Source: Roseiarcus sp963741845 (lineage in GTDB: Bacteria > Pseudomonadota > Alphaproteobacteria > Rhizobiales > Beijerinckiaceae). Taken from it: DNA of 64,000 bases. The stretch is taken from assembly GCA_963741845.1 (NCBI GenBank), contig CAVUJV010000031.1, forward strand, positions 65,599-129,598, read 5' to 3'. Each line of letters starts with the position of its first letter. The first letter of the stretch is position 1. Below are positions 42,615 through 51,684 of this stretch, one piece after another. Below the pieces are notes generated by a model. That model did no database searches. It saw only the letters and a list, made by a program, of their open reading frames with translations, and was not told the origin of the DNA. The position numbers and the translations under genes are program-made.

Positions 42615-43192
42615 ATGCCCGGCAAACAAGCCAAGGTCGTCACACCCCCCATGTTGAGGCGCATGCTCCGCCACGTCTCGCGTTCTTCTCGTTCCCCGAG
42701 CGCGACCGCGCCATGATCCTGCTGTCGGTGAAAGCCGGCCTGCGGGCCTGCGAGATCGCCGGCCTCGATTGGTCGATGGTCCTCGACGCGCAGGGCCGGG
42801 TTTCCGACACGATCCACGTCCGCGACATCATCGCCAAGAAGCGCCGCGGCCGCCGGATTCCCATGCATCCCGATCTGCGGCGCGCCCTCGAGAAGCTGGC
42901 GCTGACGGCGGAGCCCGTCGGCCCGGTGATCCGCTCCTATCGTGGCGGGCACCTGACGGCGAACAGCGTCGTCAATTGGTTCGTCGCCCGGTTCAAGGAG
43001 CTCGGCTTCGAGGGCTGCTCGTCGCATTCCGGCCGGCGCAGCTTCATCACCCTCGCCGCCCGCAACATTCATCGCTCGGGCTGCAGCCTGCGCGACGTGC
43101 AGCTGCTCGCCGGCCACAGCTCCATCGAGACGACCGAACGCTACATCGACGGCGATACCTGGGCGCAGCGGAGGCTGGTTGGTTACGTGTAG
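42615..43192 (+). CDS. Tyrosine recombinase/integrase, short form (frameshifted near start)
   Basis: The protein begins MPGKQAKVVTPPMLRRMLRH at ATG 42615, breaks frame near 42680, and continues ERDRAMILLSVKAGLRACEI to the end. Corrected length is about 192 residues. Catalytic residues visible: Arg in KAGLRACEIAGL, Lys in IIAKKRRGRRI, H-x-x-R in SSHSGRRSFIT, His/Trp-type in LLAGHSSIETTERYIDG with Tyr in ERYID. It lacks the N-terminal core-binding domain, as usual for this short integrase group in rhizobia. It may move the segment between the tRNA and here. Confidence 0.8.
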
Positions 43193-43705
43193 CACGGCCG
43201 GAGCACACGATCCGTGTGCTGCCGTCAACCACCTTTCTGATCGGTTTGGGCCTGCTCAGCCTCGGCGTGCGTGATGCCCCAAGTCCAACTCACAGAAAAT
43301 TCTCATGCAAGAACGCCTCGATGCGAAAGTCGGCGCAGGCGTGTCTGAAGAGCCTGGGCTTTCTCGTCGTCAGGCTACCTTGTACGCTGAGTGAACGCTT
43401 GCCTTCGCGGCGTTCCCTCCCGACAATGCTCCGTCCACCCGAGGCCGTCGAGCTGTGCTGTAGGGAGATCGATGCCGACATGCCCCCATCCCCCAGCGAC
43501 TAACGAGCAAATCCGTGCGCTGTTCTCAACGACGACCTTCGGGAGTTGGTCGCTGCTTGCTGCCATGCACCGAGACGTGTCTATAGGAAAATTTGAGTAC
43601 AAAGGGGCCAATCCTGTCTCCCATCTGTTGGTGGCCGTCTTTAGAACCAAATAATCTAAAAGCCACGCGCGGGAAGTGCACATCAAAGTCTAACCCACTT
43701 AACCG
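43193..43705. other. Gene-free stretch between integrase and glycan island
   Basis: 513 bp without a convincing gene on either strand; short open frames lack ribosome-binding sites. The base composition turns AT-richer from about 43550. No attachment-site duplicate was recognised. Confidence 0.35.
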
Positions 43706-44917
43706 TCAGCGGGTCACGCGGGCCGGTCCAGATGGCATTCGGCCCCAAATCTCTCGCAACACACTGTCGTATCCGAGAATCGCATCTGAGAAAGAAGCGT
43801 TCTCGCACGCGTATCTGTAGGATTCGTCTGAAATCAGGCTAAAGGCCTCTAGGTCCGTCGCCCATAGGCACAGGACGTCCGAAAGATCACGCGATACAAA
43901 GCGCCCAGTGGGCAACTTCGGAACGAACGCGGGTAGCTCGCTGTAGGAACCAAGGTCATTCACAATCAGCGGCAGGCCGTATTGGAGCGCGCGCGAAACA
44001 ATTGCTGAAACTTCTCCCACCGTGGGATCTCGTAATACGACGCAAACGTCAGACGTTTTAAAGAAATCGAATAGCTGCTCTTGCGACACTGCGCCTAGAA
44101 ACTTTACCCTGTCTACTACGTCCAAAGTTTCAGCGAGACGCGGAAGGTCCTCGCAGTGGGGGTAAATCTTACCGGCGACATGGAGCACAACATCAACACC
44201 CCGGTCGCGGCATCTCGCGACCGCTTCAACCACCTTATCTACGTTCTTGTTAGGGTCTACAAATCCCAGACAGCAAATATTCAAGGGGCGTCTCACGATG
44301 CGCCTCGTAGCTACCGCGTCGGGATATCGTTGAGGGACAACATACGTCGGCTTGCGAGGAAACCGGTCCGCAATGAACCGCTTGGCAAACTTGGAATGAA
44401 CAATTATCCCGCACGCAGGCGAGATAACTTCCTCGTTTAGAGGGTTATAAACGACGTCTTGCGTTTCCCAAAACGGGGCGCAGTGAGCTTCATGCCGGGC
44501 GCGAACGCTTTCAGAAAATACCTTGCCGTACCATTTTTGAAGGAGTCCGTAATAGATATTTTGGTCTCCGGAATACGTGAAATAAGCAAAAACATGATGT
44601 AGCGAAAAATCATGAAGATGAGTAATCCCACCATGCCTGATTAGATGAAGAATCTGCTCATCATGAAAAATATAATTATTTCCGATATGATAAACCGTAC
44701 GCTCAGGAGGACTGACATTTGCATTGAATTCATTTAAGGGCCGAATAGCGGGCGCAGACACCGACGAGAATCGAGTTTGCGTGTAAACTTGTATGACCCG
44801 GCCGAGCGTCTCGAGGCCGGATATCAATCCGTCTGCGTAATCGGCGATGCCGCTCTTTTGTGGAGGAATCGGCGCAACGAATGAGTAGTCAGGAATCAAA
44901 CCGTGGTTTCCTTGCAA
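43706..44917 (-). CDS. Glycosyltransferase family 4
   Basis: 403 residues. The N-terminal Rossmann half begins YSFVAPIPPQKSGIADYADG (P-x-x-SGIADY is typical of GT4 enzymes acting in O-antigen and capsule loci). The C-terminal half has ICCLGFVDPNKNVDKVVEAV (donor-binding region, the family's Lys of the R/K pair) and VCVVLRDPTVGEVSAIVSRA with the conserved Glu of the E-x7-E motif. It transfers a sugar from an NDP-donor. Overlaps the stop of the upstream methyltransferase gene by 29 bp. Donor sugar unknown; GDP-D-rhamnose is possible from gmd/rmd nearby. Confidence 0.82.
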   Translation of the reverse strand: MQGNHGLIPDYSFVAPIPPQKSGIADYADGLISGLETLGRVIQVYTQTRFSSVSAPAIRPLNEFNANVSPPERTVYHIGNNYIFHDEQILHLIRHGGITHLHDFSLHHVFAYFTYSGDQNIYYGLLQKWYGKVFSESVRARHEAHCAPFWETQDVVYNPLNEEVISPACGIIVHSKFAKRFIADRFPRKPTYVVPQRYPDAVATRRIVRRPLNICCLGFVDPNKNVDKVVEAVARCRDRGVDVVLHVAGKIYPHCEDLPRLAETLDVVDRVKFLGAVSQEQLFDFFKTSDVCVVLRDPTVGEVSAIVSRALQYGLPLIVNDLGSYSELPAFVPKLPTGRFVSRDLSDVLCLWATDLEAFSLISDESYRYACENASFSDAILGYDSVLREIWGRMPSGPARVTR

Positions 44918-46625
44918 CGACGGAAAGGTTCGCCGATACGGAAAGCAAATAGTTCAAATGCCTGTTGCTCGTTTGGCCGCCATCATCGTCGTGGAGGGAA
45001 GCGCTAACCGGAAGGCGTTCACATTCAAAGCCCAAAACATCCAGTACTGTAGAAATATACTGATAGGTTATCGGTTTGACATGAGTTGGATCTACATTAA
45101 ACATATACGTAGACACGTAAAGATTTTCGGAATTTGGCGTTTCCATAAGAACGATACCGCCCGGCGCGAGAACTCGGTATGCCGCCGTCAAAACCGCGAC
45201 CAAGGCGTCGAAATCGAGATGTTCAATAACATGAAAGAGTGTAATTGCTCCCCACTTATTGGCCTCGGAACGATGCATGAATTCTAGAGCATCTATCTGG
45301 CGGACGTCCAATTTATTCCTTCGGCACTCTTCAATATGATCTTCATTTATCTCCAGTCCAATAGCGTCGATCTGATGATCGCGCATCTTTTCGAGAAAAA
45401 TGCCCCTCCCGCACCCTACGTCAATGACCGGTCCGAGTCCCCTAATTTCTTCAATATGTGGAAGATAGAACTCCAACTGGGCTTTGAGAGCCTCGTCCGA
45501 GCCGCGGTATCGACGGTCGAGTTCCGTTAAAATTCGCTGCTTGGTGAGGTTAAGTTCCCTTCGTCTCACGGCTTCTGGCAGGTCGGCTGGTGAGTGGCTC
45601 GACCTGACCGGGAAGGGAGTGTCCCCTCCATTATAGCATCTCCGCACTCTATAGTTGTGGTAGGCCGTGCGAAGGACGTCACTTAGCCCTTCGCGCAGAG
45701 TTTGCAGTTCGCTCCCGATAAGAGATAGATGATCCGCGGAAGTGGCGCGAACGTCGTTCACACCTTCGCGCGTAAGAGATAGGTGATCTGCAAGAGCGGA
45801 TCGTAGGGTCTGTAGTTCGCTCGCGATATGAGATAACTGGGCTACAGAATTTGTGCGAATGTCGTTCATCCCTTCGCGCAGGGTTTGCGGCTGGCGTGCG
45901 GCGCCAAAGCTGGCGATCGATTTTAACTTGCTCAAAATTCGAGAGAAAGGCGATCGGATTAAGGGCGCGAAAGCGCTTTGTTTGTTTAGCTCGGCAGACG
46001 CCAGCGCCCTCTGCCAAGCCAATTCGGCCGACGCTAACCTCCGGACGTGGGCCATTGCAGGATTAGCGCTGGCCATCAATTCGGGGCTATCGGCAACCCC
46101 TAGAAGCCACTCTGCACGGGATAGCGTGCCCTCGGCTAAAGCCGCTTTGTGATCCGCGATGTCCGTGGGAGATGGGGAGCGATTTAGGATCAGCTTGTAC
46201 GAGAGCTCAATGAACTCGTCATCAGTCCCGCCTCCGAGATCCACAGCGTTTCGTCTGTCTAGCTCGGCAGACGCCAGCACACTCTGCCAAGCCAATTCGG
46301 CCGACGCTAACCTCCGGACGTGGGCCATTGCAGGATTAGCGTCGGCCATCGATTCGGGGCTATCGGCAACCCCTAGAACCCACTTTGCGCGGGATAACGT
46401 GCCTGCGGACAAAACCCCTTTGTGATGCGAAATGTCCGCTGAAGAGGGGGGGCGATTTAGGATGAGCCTATAGGAGCGCTCGATGAATTCGTCATCAGTC
46501 CCGCCAAAAAGAAACCAAGCAGGGATATTTGAAGCATCGTACACTAGCGCCGAAACAAGGCCGCTTCGAAACAGGTCTTCAAGAATGAGATCCTGTACAG
46601 ATTTTCGGACGTCGCCGGGGGTCAT
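44889..46625 (-). CDS. DUF4214 x2 - coiled-coil - SAM methyltransferase
   Basis: 578 residues. About 35-110 and 125-205 are two near-identical DUF4214-type repeats (DEFIELSYKLILNRSPSPTD, then LAEGTLSRAEWLLGVADSPE). About 240-320 is coiled-coil built of repeats (REGVNDVRATSADHLSLIGS). About 380-570 is a class I methyltransferase: VIDVGCGRGIFLEKMRDHQI (motif I), ALEFMHRS (acidic loop), ITLFHVIEHLDFDALVAVL (motif II region) and METPNSENLYVSTYMFN. The DNA has a 273-bp period in the repeat region. The order recalls glycan chain-terminating methyltransferases with a coiled-coil ruler. AT-richer than the left half of the window, so probably transferred in. Confidence 0.8.
   Translation of the reverse strand: MTPGDVRKSVQDLILEDLFRSGLVSALVYDASNIPAWFLFGGTDDEFIERSYRLILNRPPSSADISHHKGVLSAGTLSRAKWVLGVADSPESMADANPAMAHVRRLASAELAWQSVLASAELDRRNAVDLGGGTDDEFIELSYKLILNRSPSPTDIADHKAALAEGTLSRAEWLLGVADSPELMASANPAMAHVRRLASAELAWQRALASAELNKQSAFAPLIRSPFSRILSKLKSIASFGAARQPQTLREGMNDIRTNSVAQLSHIASELQTLRSALADHLSLTREGVNDVRATSADHLSLIGSELQTLREGLSDVLRTAYHNYRVRRCYNGGDTPFPVRSSHSPADLPEAVRRRELNLTKQRILTELDRRYRGSDEALKAQLEFYLPHIEEIRGLGPVIDVGCGRGIFLEKMRDHQIDAIGLEINEDHIEECRRNKLDVRQIDALEFMHRSEANKWGAITLFHVIEHLDFDALVAVLTAAYRVLAPGGIVLMETPNSENLYVSTYMFNVDPTHVKPITYQYISTVLDVLGFECERLPVSASLHDDDGGQTSNRHLNYLLSVSANLSVVARKPRFDS
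45985..46505. repeat. Tandem 273-bp duplication coding the two DUF4214 repeats
   Basis: Copy 1 at 45985-46232 and copy 2 at 46258-46505 have an offset of exactly 273 bp (91 codons), with a long stretch near-identical around 45991-46080 and 46264-46353. The in-frame period shows a recent domain duplication, or gene conversion between copies. Confidence 0.85.
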
Positions 46626-46830
46626 AATTGCTTCTCGCCCTAGAAGATATGAGGGAGGCTCGTCCCTGGCATGGTGAGGTAACTTTTAGCTTTAGAACCC
46701 CACAATTTCGGTTCCAGATTTGGGCTCTGTTCCAGAACCATTTCATGGGCGAATTAGCATCTTGGCCGTTCGGTTTTGGACTCATCGAGTCGCCGCCAAC
46801 GCCGCCGATACCCCTTCGCGGGCGACTATT

Positions 46831-47508
46831 TTACGCTTGCGGTCTTAGGAGGAGGGAATATGCGTAATCTCCGATGGCGGCCTCATCCACGATCTCGAAG
46901 CCCGCGCAGACAGCCATTGCCTTAAAGGACACCACGGTGGGCATGAACCAGTTTGGATAAAAGTTCTCAAAATTTGAATAGCCTCCAAACGCCAATTCTT
47001 TTTTCGCAACTTCGCCGTATCCCGCGTCTCGAAACCAACCTGTGACGATTTCATATTCGTTTCCAGAGAGAGCAGGTAAAAAAATCACGGATGCATCGGG
47101 AATTTTCAACTCCCGCCCTTGATAGTGCAGCGTTCGGTTCAATATTGTCGATGTAAGGATGCAGAACTCTCCCGTGATTTCTCGGAGTGGTTTCAAATAA
47201 TAGAGAGGAGAGGGGAGATGATATAAGACACCCGATGAGTGCACGATGTCGTATTTAGGGAGGTTTATCGCAGTCAAAATATCTTGGGAAATGAATTCAC
47301 AATCCTTTATCCCACGATCATCCAGGCGGCTGCGAAGGGCCTGCCACCACGGTCGATCCAACGGTTCGACATCCAACAATGTCAATTCCCTAGCGCCAGC
47401 GCTATGGGCGGAAGAAATTCGTTCATTGATCACATTAGAAAGACCCCCAACATCTATAAAACTCTTGTTCTTGCACACGCGCAAAATGAATTCTTCTCTA
47501 GGATCCAT
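46831..47508 (-). CDS. Class I SAM-dependent methyltransferase (DUF1698-like)
   Basis: 225 residues from ATG 47508 (GAGGAAG upstream). Motif I is weak (KSFIDVGGLSNVINERIS); then ELTLLDVEPLDRPWWQALRS, YDIVHSSGVLYHLPSPLYYL (GVLYHL is typical of the CmoB/DUF1698 group) and FCILTSTILNR. It lies directly after the open frame at 47516 with a seven-base gap, so translational coupling is likely. Substrate probably a sugar of the surface glycan, by context only. Confidence 0.72.
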   Translation of the reverse strand: MDPREEFILRVCKNKSFIDVGGLSNVINERISSAHSAGARELTLLDVEPLDRPWWQALRSRLDDRGIKDCEFISQDILTAINLPKYDIVHSSGVLYHLPSPLYYLKPLREITGEFCILTSTILNRTLHYQGRELKIPDASVIFLPALSGNEYEIVTGWFRDAGYGEVAKKELAFGGYSNFENFYPNWFMPTVVSFKAMAVCAGFEIVDEAAIGDYAYSLLLRPQA

Positions 47509-47515
47509 TGCTTCC

Positions 47516-47800
47516 TCAATCTAAGCTCGTCCCGCACAATTCGTTAACGGACATCATCCAGATGGACATAACGACGGAGCTGAGCATGACGGAGGCAACG
47601 GCCTTTTTCAAGCCGAATGCGCCAATGCTTGGCTCTGCGCTCGCGATAGCAAGAGCGTTTTCAACCAGAGCGCTTCGAGGGCTTTCTGCGCCAGCAACCG
47701 CGACTATCGAATCAACGGCAAGGTGAATGATCTGAGCGTCTGGTTTTTCTGCAAAGGTCTCATCCTCGGCCCGAGCTGGATAACTCTTGTATCTCGGTGA
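47516..47800 (-). CDS. Partial hypothetical reading frame upstream of the methyltransferase
   Basis: A continuous minus-strand frame without a clear start codon: YKSYPARAEDETFAEKPDAQ, then IIHLAVDSIVAVAGAESPRS and ALVENALAIASAEPSIGAFG, ending SVNELCGTSLD at 47516. It stops seven bases before the methyltransferase ATG, the spacing expected for coupled genes. The N-terminal part is missing or lost by a frameshift near 47800. No family recognised. Confidence 0.35.
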   Translation of the reverse strand, partial: SPRYKSYPARAEDETFAEKPDAQIIHLAVDSIVAVAGAESPRSALVENALAIASAEPSIGAFGLKKAVASVMLSSVVMSIWMMSVNELCGTSLD

Positions 47801-48180
47801 TCGCAGGGAATGACGTGGAAACTTGGTGCTAAGTCCGGAACTCGGGTCTCAAGCCAAATGCGGGCGAACTACGCACTCGCCAGGCGCGGCCATGCCTGGC
47901 GGCCGCCTTCATGGTGCGAAACGTCACACACAACGCTCGCAGCCTTTCGGCGCGCCTTCATCATCGTCATACTCGCAGGACCCAATCCGCCGTTTCCTTT
48001 CGAAGCCGCACAGCCCCTCCTGTCGCTATGACGTGAGAGCGCATTCTTTACGGTCGACTTTTTCCGCCTGACGTACAACTGTTATTCACTAAAACTGGGA
48101 TCCCTTACTGGAGCTCTTGGCTTCAGAACGTCAAAATTAAATTTTTCCAGATTTCCGTGCTCACGTTTGACGGATGTAGG
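47801..48180. other. Gene-free stretch
   Basis: 380 bp without a supported gene. It must carry the promoter for the minus-strand genes below. No hairpin or palindrome stood out. Confidence 0.3.
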
Positions 48181-49171
48181 TTACTGCCCGTCCTGAAGTC
48201 GCTGGGTCTCAGCTGAGATTTTAGACCGCCAATAGCTCAACAGCTCGGCGACAAGCTCGTCTGCCGAACGAGTTGACACCCATCCAAAGGCTCGACGGAG
48301 GGCAGCCGAGTCGCCTACCGCGCGGGGAATTTCCGCAGGTCGAAACCGAGCAGGATCAATCTCCACCTCGAATGGGCGGCTGCTGGCGCGCGCCATCGAC
48401 CCAAGTAAATCGCTGACGCGGGACGGATACCCCGAGGCGACATTGAACACAGATCGTCAGAGGGAGCGACTGGGCACCTTCGAGAATCAAGAGATAGGCA
48501 TCGATCACGTCGCGCACATCGAGAAAATCCCGTTCGACGCTTATGTCTCCGACGAGCAATTTCGGGGCGATCAGTCCGGCTTCGATCCGCGCAATCTGGG
48601 CTGCAAAGCTCGGCAGGACGAAACGTTCGTCCTGGCCGGGGCCGGTATGATTGAACGGCCGAACGGTGACCAGGCGCGTTTCGCGCGGAAGAACGTCCTC
48701 GAAAATCGCTTCTGCGGCGGCCTTGGAACGCGCGTAGACGCTTCTGGGAGAGACCGGCGTCGTCTCGGAAGCGGGCCCGTTTTTAAAGCTCGACCCGTAT
48801 ACCTCGCCGGTGCTGACGTTGAGCAGCGTCGCTCCCGGCGCGATCCGAGCGACGGCCGTGGCCAGATTCAGCGCTCCGACGGCATTTGTCCTCCAGGTTG
48901 TTCTGTCAGAGATATCCTTCGCCCGGCCGGCGGAGGACTGCGCCGCCAAATGAACAACGAGGTCCGGTCTCCAGCAGCGAACCGCCTCCGCGACCGCCTC
49001 CCCGTCATCCAGATCAACGTAGAACGGGGTCCAACCTGGGCATGTGTCCGACGACTGGCGCAATAAGGCGGCGAACGCCGACGCAGGATAGGCGGCCTGC
49101 AGGGCAGGCGCCAACCAGCGGCCGACGAAGCCGGCCGCTCCAGTGATCAGCACACGGGCGTAGGGGTCCAC
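48181..49171 (-). CDS. rmd: GDP-4-dehydro-6-deoxy-D-mannose reductase (GDP-D-rhamnose synthase), one frameshift
   Basis: About 330 residues from GTG 49171. Extended SDR: VLITGAAGFVGRWLAPALQA (TGxxGxxG), LVVHLAAQSSAGRAKDISDR, Ser in LLNVSTGEVYGSSFKNG, YxxxK in SVYARSKAAAEAI, and RPFNHTGPGQDERFVLPSFA, a segment strongly typical of Rmd. The frame breaks near 48450; the remaining end (VFNVASGYPSRVSDLLGSMA...) completes the family length. Rmd reduces the 4-keto intermediate made by Gmd to GDP-D-rhamnose. Its start is five bases from the gmd stop, so the two form an operon. Fcl (GDP-fucose synthase) is less likely. Confidence 0.8.
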
Positions 49172-49176
49172 GTTCG

Positions 49177-50172
49177 CTAACCCGAGCCCCTGGGAGTGAG
49201 GCGGTCGAGATCCGCATCGACCATCTCGCAGATCATTTCCGACAAGCTGATCTCGGGCGCCCAGTTCAGACGCGTCCGCGGCCTTCGGTGGCGTCGCCAA
49301 GCAGCACATCGACTTCCGCAGGCCGGAAAAGGGCTGGATCGATGACGACATAGTCCTCCATGGTGAGCCCGACATGGTCGAAGGCGATGCGGCACATGTC
49401 GCGCGACAGAGGTCGTCTCGCCCGTCGCGATCACATAGTCGTCCGGCTGGTCCTGCTGCAGCATCATCCACATCGCCCGCACATAGTCCTTCGCATGGCC
49501 CCAGTCGCGCTTGGCGTCGATATTGCCGAGCCGCAGTTCCTTCGCCAGCCCGAGTTTGATCCGCGCGACGCCGTCCGTGACTTTGCGAGTGACGAACTCG
49601 ATGCCGCGCAACGGGCTCTCGTGGTTGAACAAGATGCCCGGAGGAGGCGTGCAGACCGAAGCTCTCGCGATAATTCACGGTGATCCAATGACCGTATAGC
49701 TTGGCGACCGCGTAGGGCGAACGCGGATAGAACGGCGTTTTCTCGGACTGGAGGGGCTGCTGAACCTTTCCGAACATCTCCGAGGACGAGGCCTGATAGA
49801 ATCGCGTGTCCGGTTTGATCAACGCGCAGCGCCTCGAGCACATTCGTCACCGCCAACCGCGGTGACATTGGCTGTCAGGATCGGCTGTTGCCATGAGGAG
49901 TAGACAAAGGACTGCGCAGCCAGATTGTAGAATTCGTCCGGCTGAACGTCCTGGACGATGCGCATCAGGCTCGACAAGTCGGAAAGATCGCCGTCACGCA
50001 GTTCGACCGAGCCGCTGACTCCGAGCCAACGAAGGCGGTGATCGTCGACGCCGGAATGGGACGACCTGCGAACGACTCCGGCGACCGAATAGCCTTTCTC
50101 CAGCAGAAACTTGGACAGATAGGCCCCATCTTGGCCGGTTATTCCTGTTATTAGTGCGCGCTTGGACGACAT
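49177..50172 (-). CDS. gmd: GDP-mannose 4,6-dehydratase, several frameshifts
   Basis: Total length (996 bp, about 330 residues) is right for Gmd. Parts in order: MSSKRALITGITGQDGAYLS, FYNLAAQSFVYSSWQQPILT, TRFYQASSSEMFGKVQQPLQ, RSPYAVAKLYGHWITVNYRE (YxxxK), FNHESPLRGIEFVTRKVTDG and IKLGLAKELRLGNIDAKRDW, all diagnostic for Gmd. The frame changes near 49853, 49830, 49637, 49415 and 49285. At 49853 and 49637 one base of a run is in excess. It makes GDP-4-keto-6-deoxy-D-mannose from GDP-mannose. So many insertions and so little substitution point to sequence error, but loss of function cannot be excluded. Confidence 0.82.
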
Positions 50173-50356
50173 ATTGTTTCACCCCCAGCTTCGCTGCTGC
50201 CCTCTAAAGACGCCGATTGCCCGGCAAGGAAACGGGTCGAGGAACCGAACGTCACACGCCCCCACAATGTATATAAGCACGACAGGTTTGTGACAAACGT
50301 CTTGACGGTGATTCCGAATTGTTCGACGATCCTGCATTCGTTTATTGGATGACATT

Positions 50357-50390
50357 TTGCAATGCAATCAATCAAGTTGCAATGCAATCA
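50357..50390. promoter_or_regulatory. Two phased TTGCA-A-TGCAA palindromes upstream of gmd
   Basis: TTGCAATGCAATCA occurs at 50357-50370 and again at 50377-50390, a 20-bp step (about two helix turns). Each holds the odd palindrome TTGCA-A-TGCAA. They lie about 185-220 bp upstream of the gmd start on its 5' side. The spacing is what a dimeric regulator binding twice on one DNA face would need. Confidence 0.45.
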
Positions 50391-50446
50391 GTCGAGGCGC
50401 GACCCGCCGATGCCCGTCTGATTCCATAAGAGGACAGCCTAAGCCG

Positions 50447-50960
50447 CTCCTTACCGATCTCGCTCCCCCGTCTCGGCGTTCGCTTCCGGCCGAAATGGAT
50501 ACCGAAGCCTGAGGTCGACCGCGCGTTTGGCGATCGGATCGTCGACAAGTTTTTCTTCGATGATCAATTCGATCGACAGGAAATATTCCTTGACTGCCTG
50601 CCCAGCGGACATTTCGACTTTGTGGTCAGCCAAATGGCATTGTCGACTCTGAAACAGCGCTTTCCGGCGCGCGGTTCATGACTCTGGTCCGCCATCCTGT
50701 CAACCGATTGCTCTCACCGGTCTTGACGCACGCTGCCGGACAGCGAAATCGAGCGATGGGGTCAGTGGACGAGGCGCCTGCGACTGGCAAGAGGGCCTTT
50801 AGGCGATTTTCATTCGGCCAAAGAGGCGGCCTGCCAAACCGACAACATGTTCAACAGGCTTCGCTTGTCACCTCTGGCCGATATCCTCGTCGACACTTCT
50901 CTGCGTCCCGACGATCATGACAAGCTTTACCGGGCCGCCTTACGGAGATCGAATCAGCTT
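50447..50960 (+). pseudogene. Sulfotransferase-like gene remnant
   Basis: On the plus strand KWIPKPEVDRAFGDRIVDKF, then FFFDDQFDRQEIFLDCLPSG and HFDFVVSQMALSTLKQRFPA run in one frame. After a break near 50675, FMTLVRHPVNRLLS continues in another frame. The last motif resembles the PAPS 3'-phosphate site (R-D/H-P-V-x-R) of sulfotransferases. A later piece, MFNRLRLSPLADILVDTSLR, may be the same gene. The 5' PAPS loop is not found, so the N-terminus is missing. Family assignment is tentative. Confidence 0.4.
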
Positions 50961-51684
50961 GACTTCATTGACACGTGGTTGAAGATAGCTCTCTCTCGCC
51001 CAAAACATCTGGGGTTGGCTCAAGAGCCCCACCCAGGGGCGCAAAGGAATATGAAACGCCGATCGGGTCCGCGGCCGATTTGTTCGATTCGACGGAGCGA
51101 TGCGCAGTCAGATCGTACGGTTTTGCGATGTTGATTTAAGACTGTGGCGTTTCATTGCAAACAACTTGGGTAACGATTCGATTAATAACGTCTCGCTCTA
51201 TTATATACCCAATCTTGAATTCGTTAAACTGTGATGATCGCCCGCTCAAGCCGACGCAACGGTCGGCCAAAGCCCGAAGGCGGCGAAAGTCTCGGCCAAC
51301 CTTCCGGGCGCGCCCGAAGCCGGGGCCACGTAAAGTTCAAACGTGTTGAAACGGTGCGTCGGCTCGGATAAGCGGACGCTCGACTTCGAGTTCTCCTTGT
51401 TTGCTTCACCCTGATCGGCGCCTGTCGAGGAACATGCATTGGCAAGCTGGTTCGAGCGCGACACGGCCGCCCCCGGCGTTCCGGAACCGTGCCGTGGCTG
51501 GGGCGAAACCTTGACGCCAACGCGACCCCGACGGATCAACCAGCGGATGCAAGGGAAAACCACGATTCTCGTCCATCGGGGTCTTGCTGCCCCACGTTCT
51601 ACAAGCTCTGAAAGGCATGATCGTTTGAGTTTGGATGAAACTTCCTGGTCGTTTGCAGATCGGCCTCGGCGGGACGATCCGCAA
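50961..51684. other. Stretch without recognised gene
   Basis: 724 bp. Long open frames exist on the minus strand around 51246-51899 but they overlap the methyltransferase domain that follows and show no family pattern. AT-rich near 51170-51230. May include decayed coding DNA. Confidence 0.3.
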
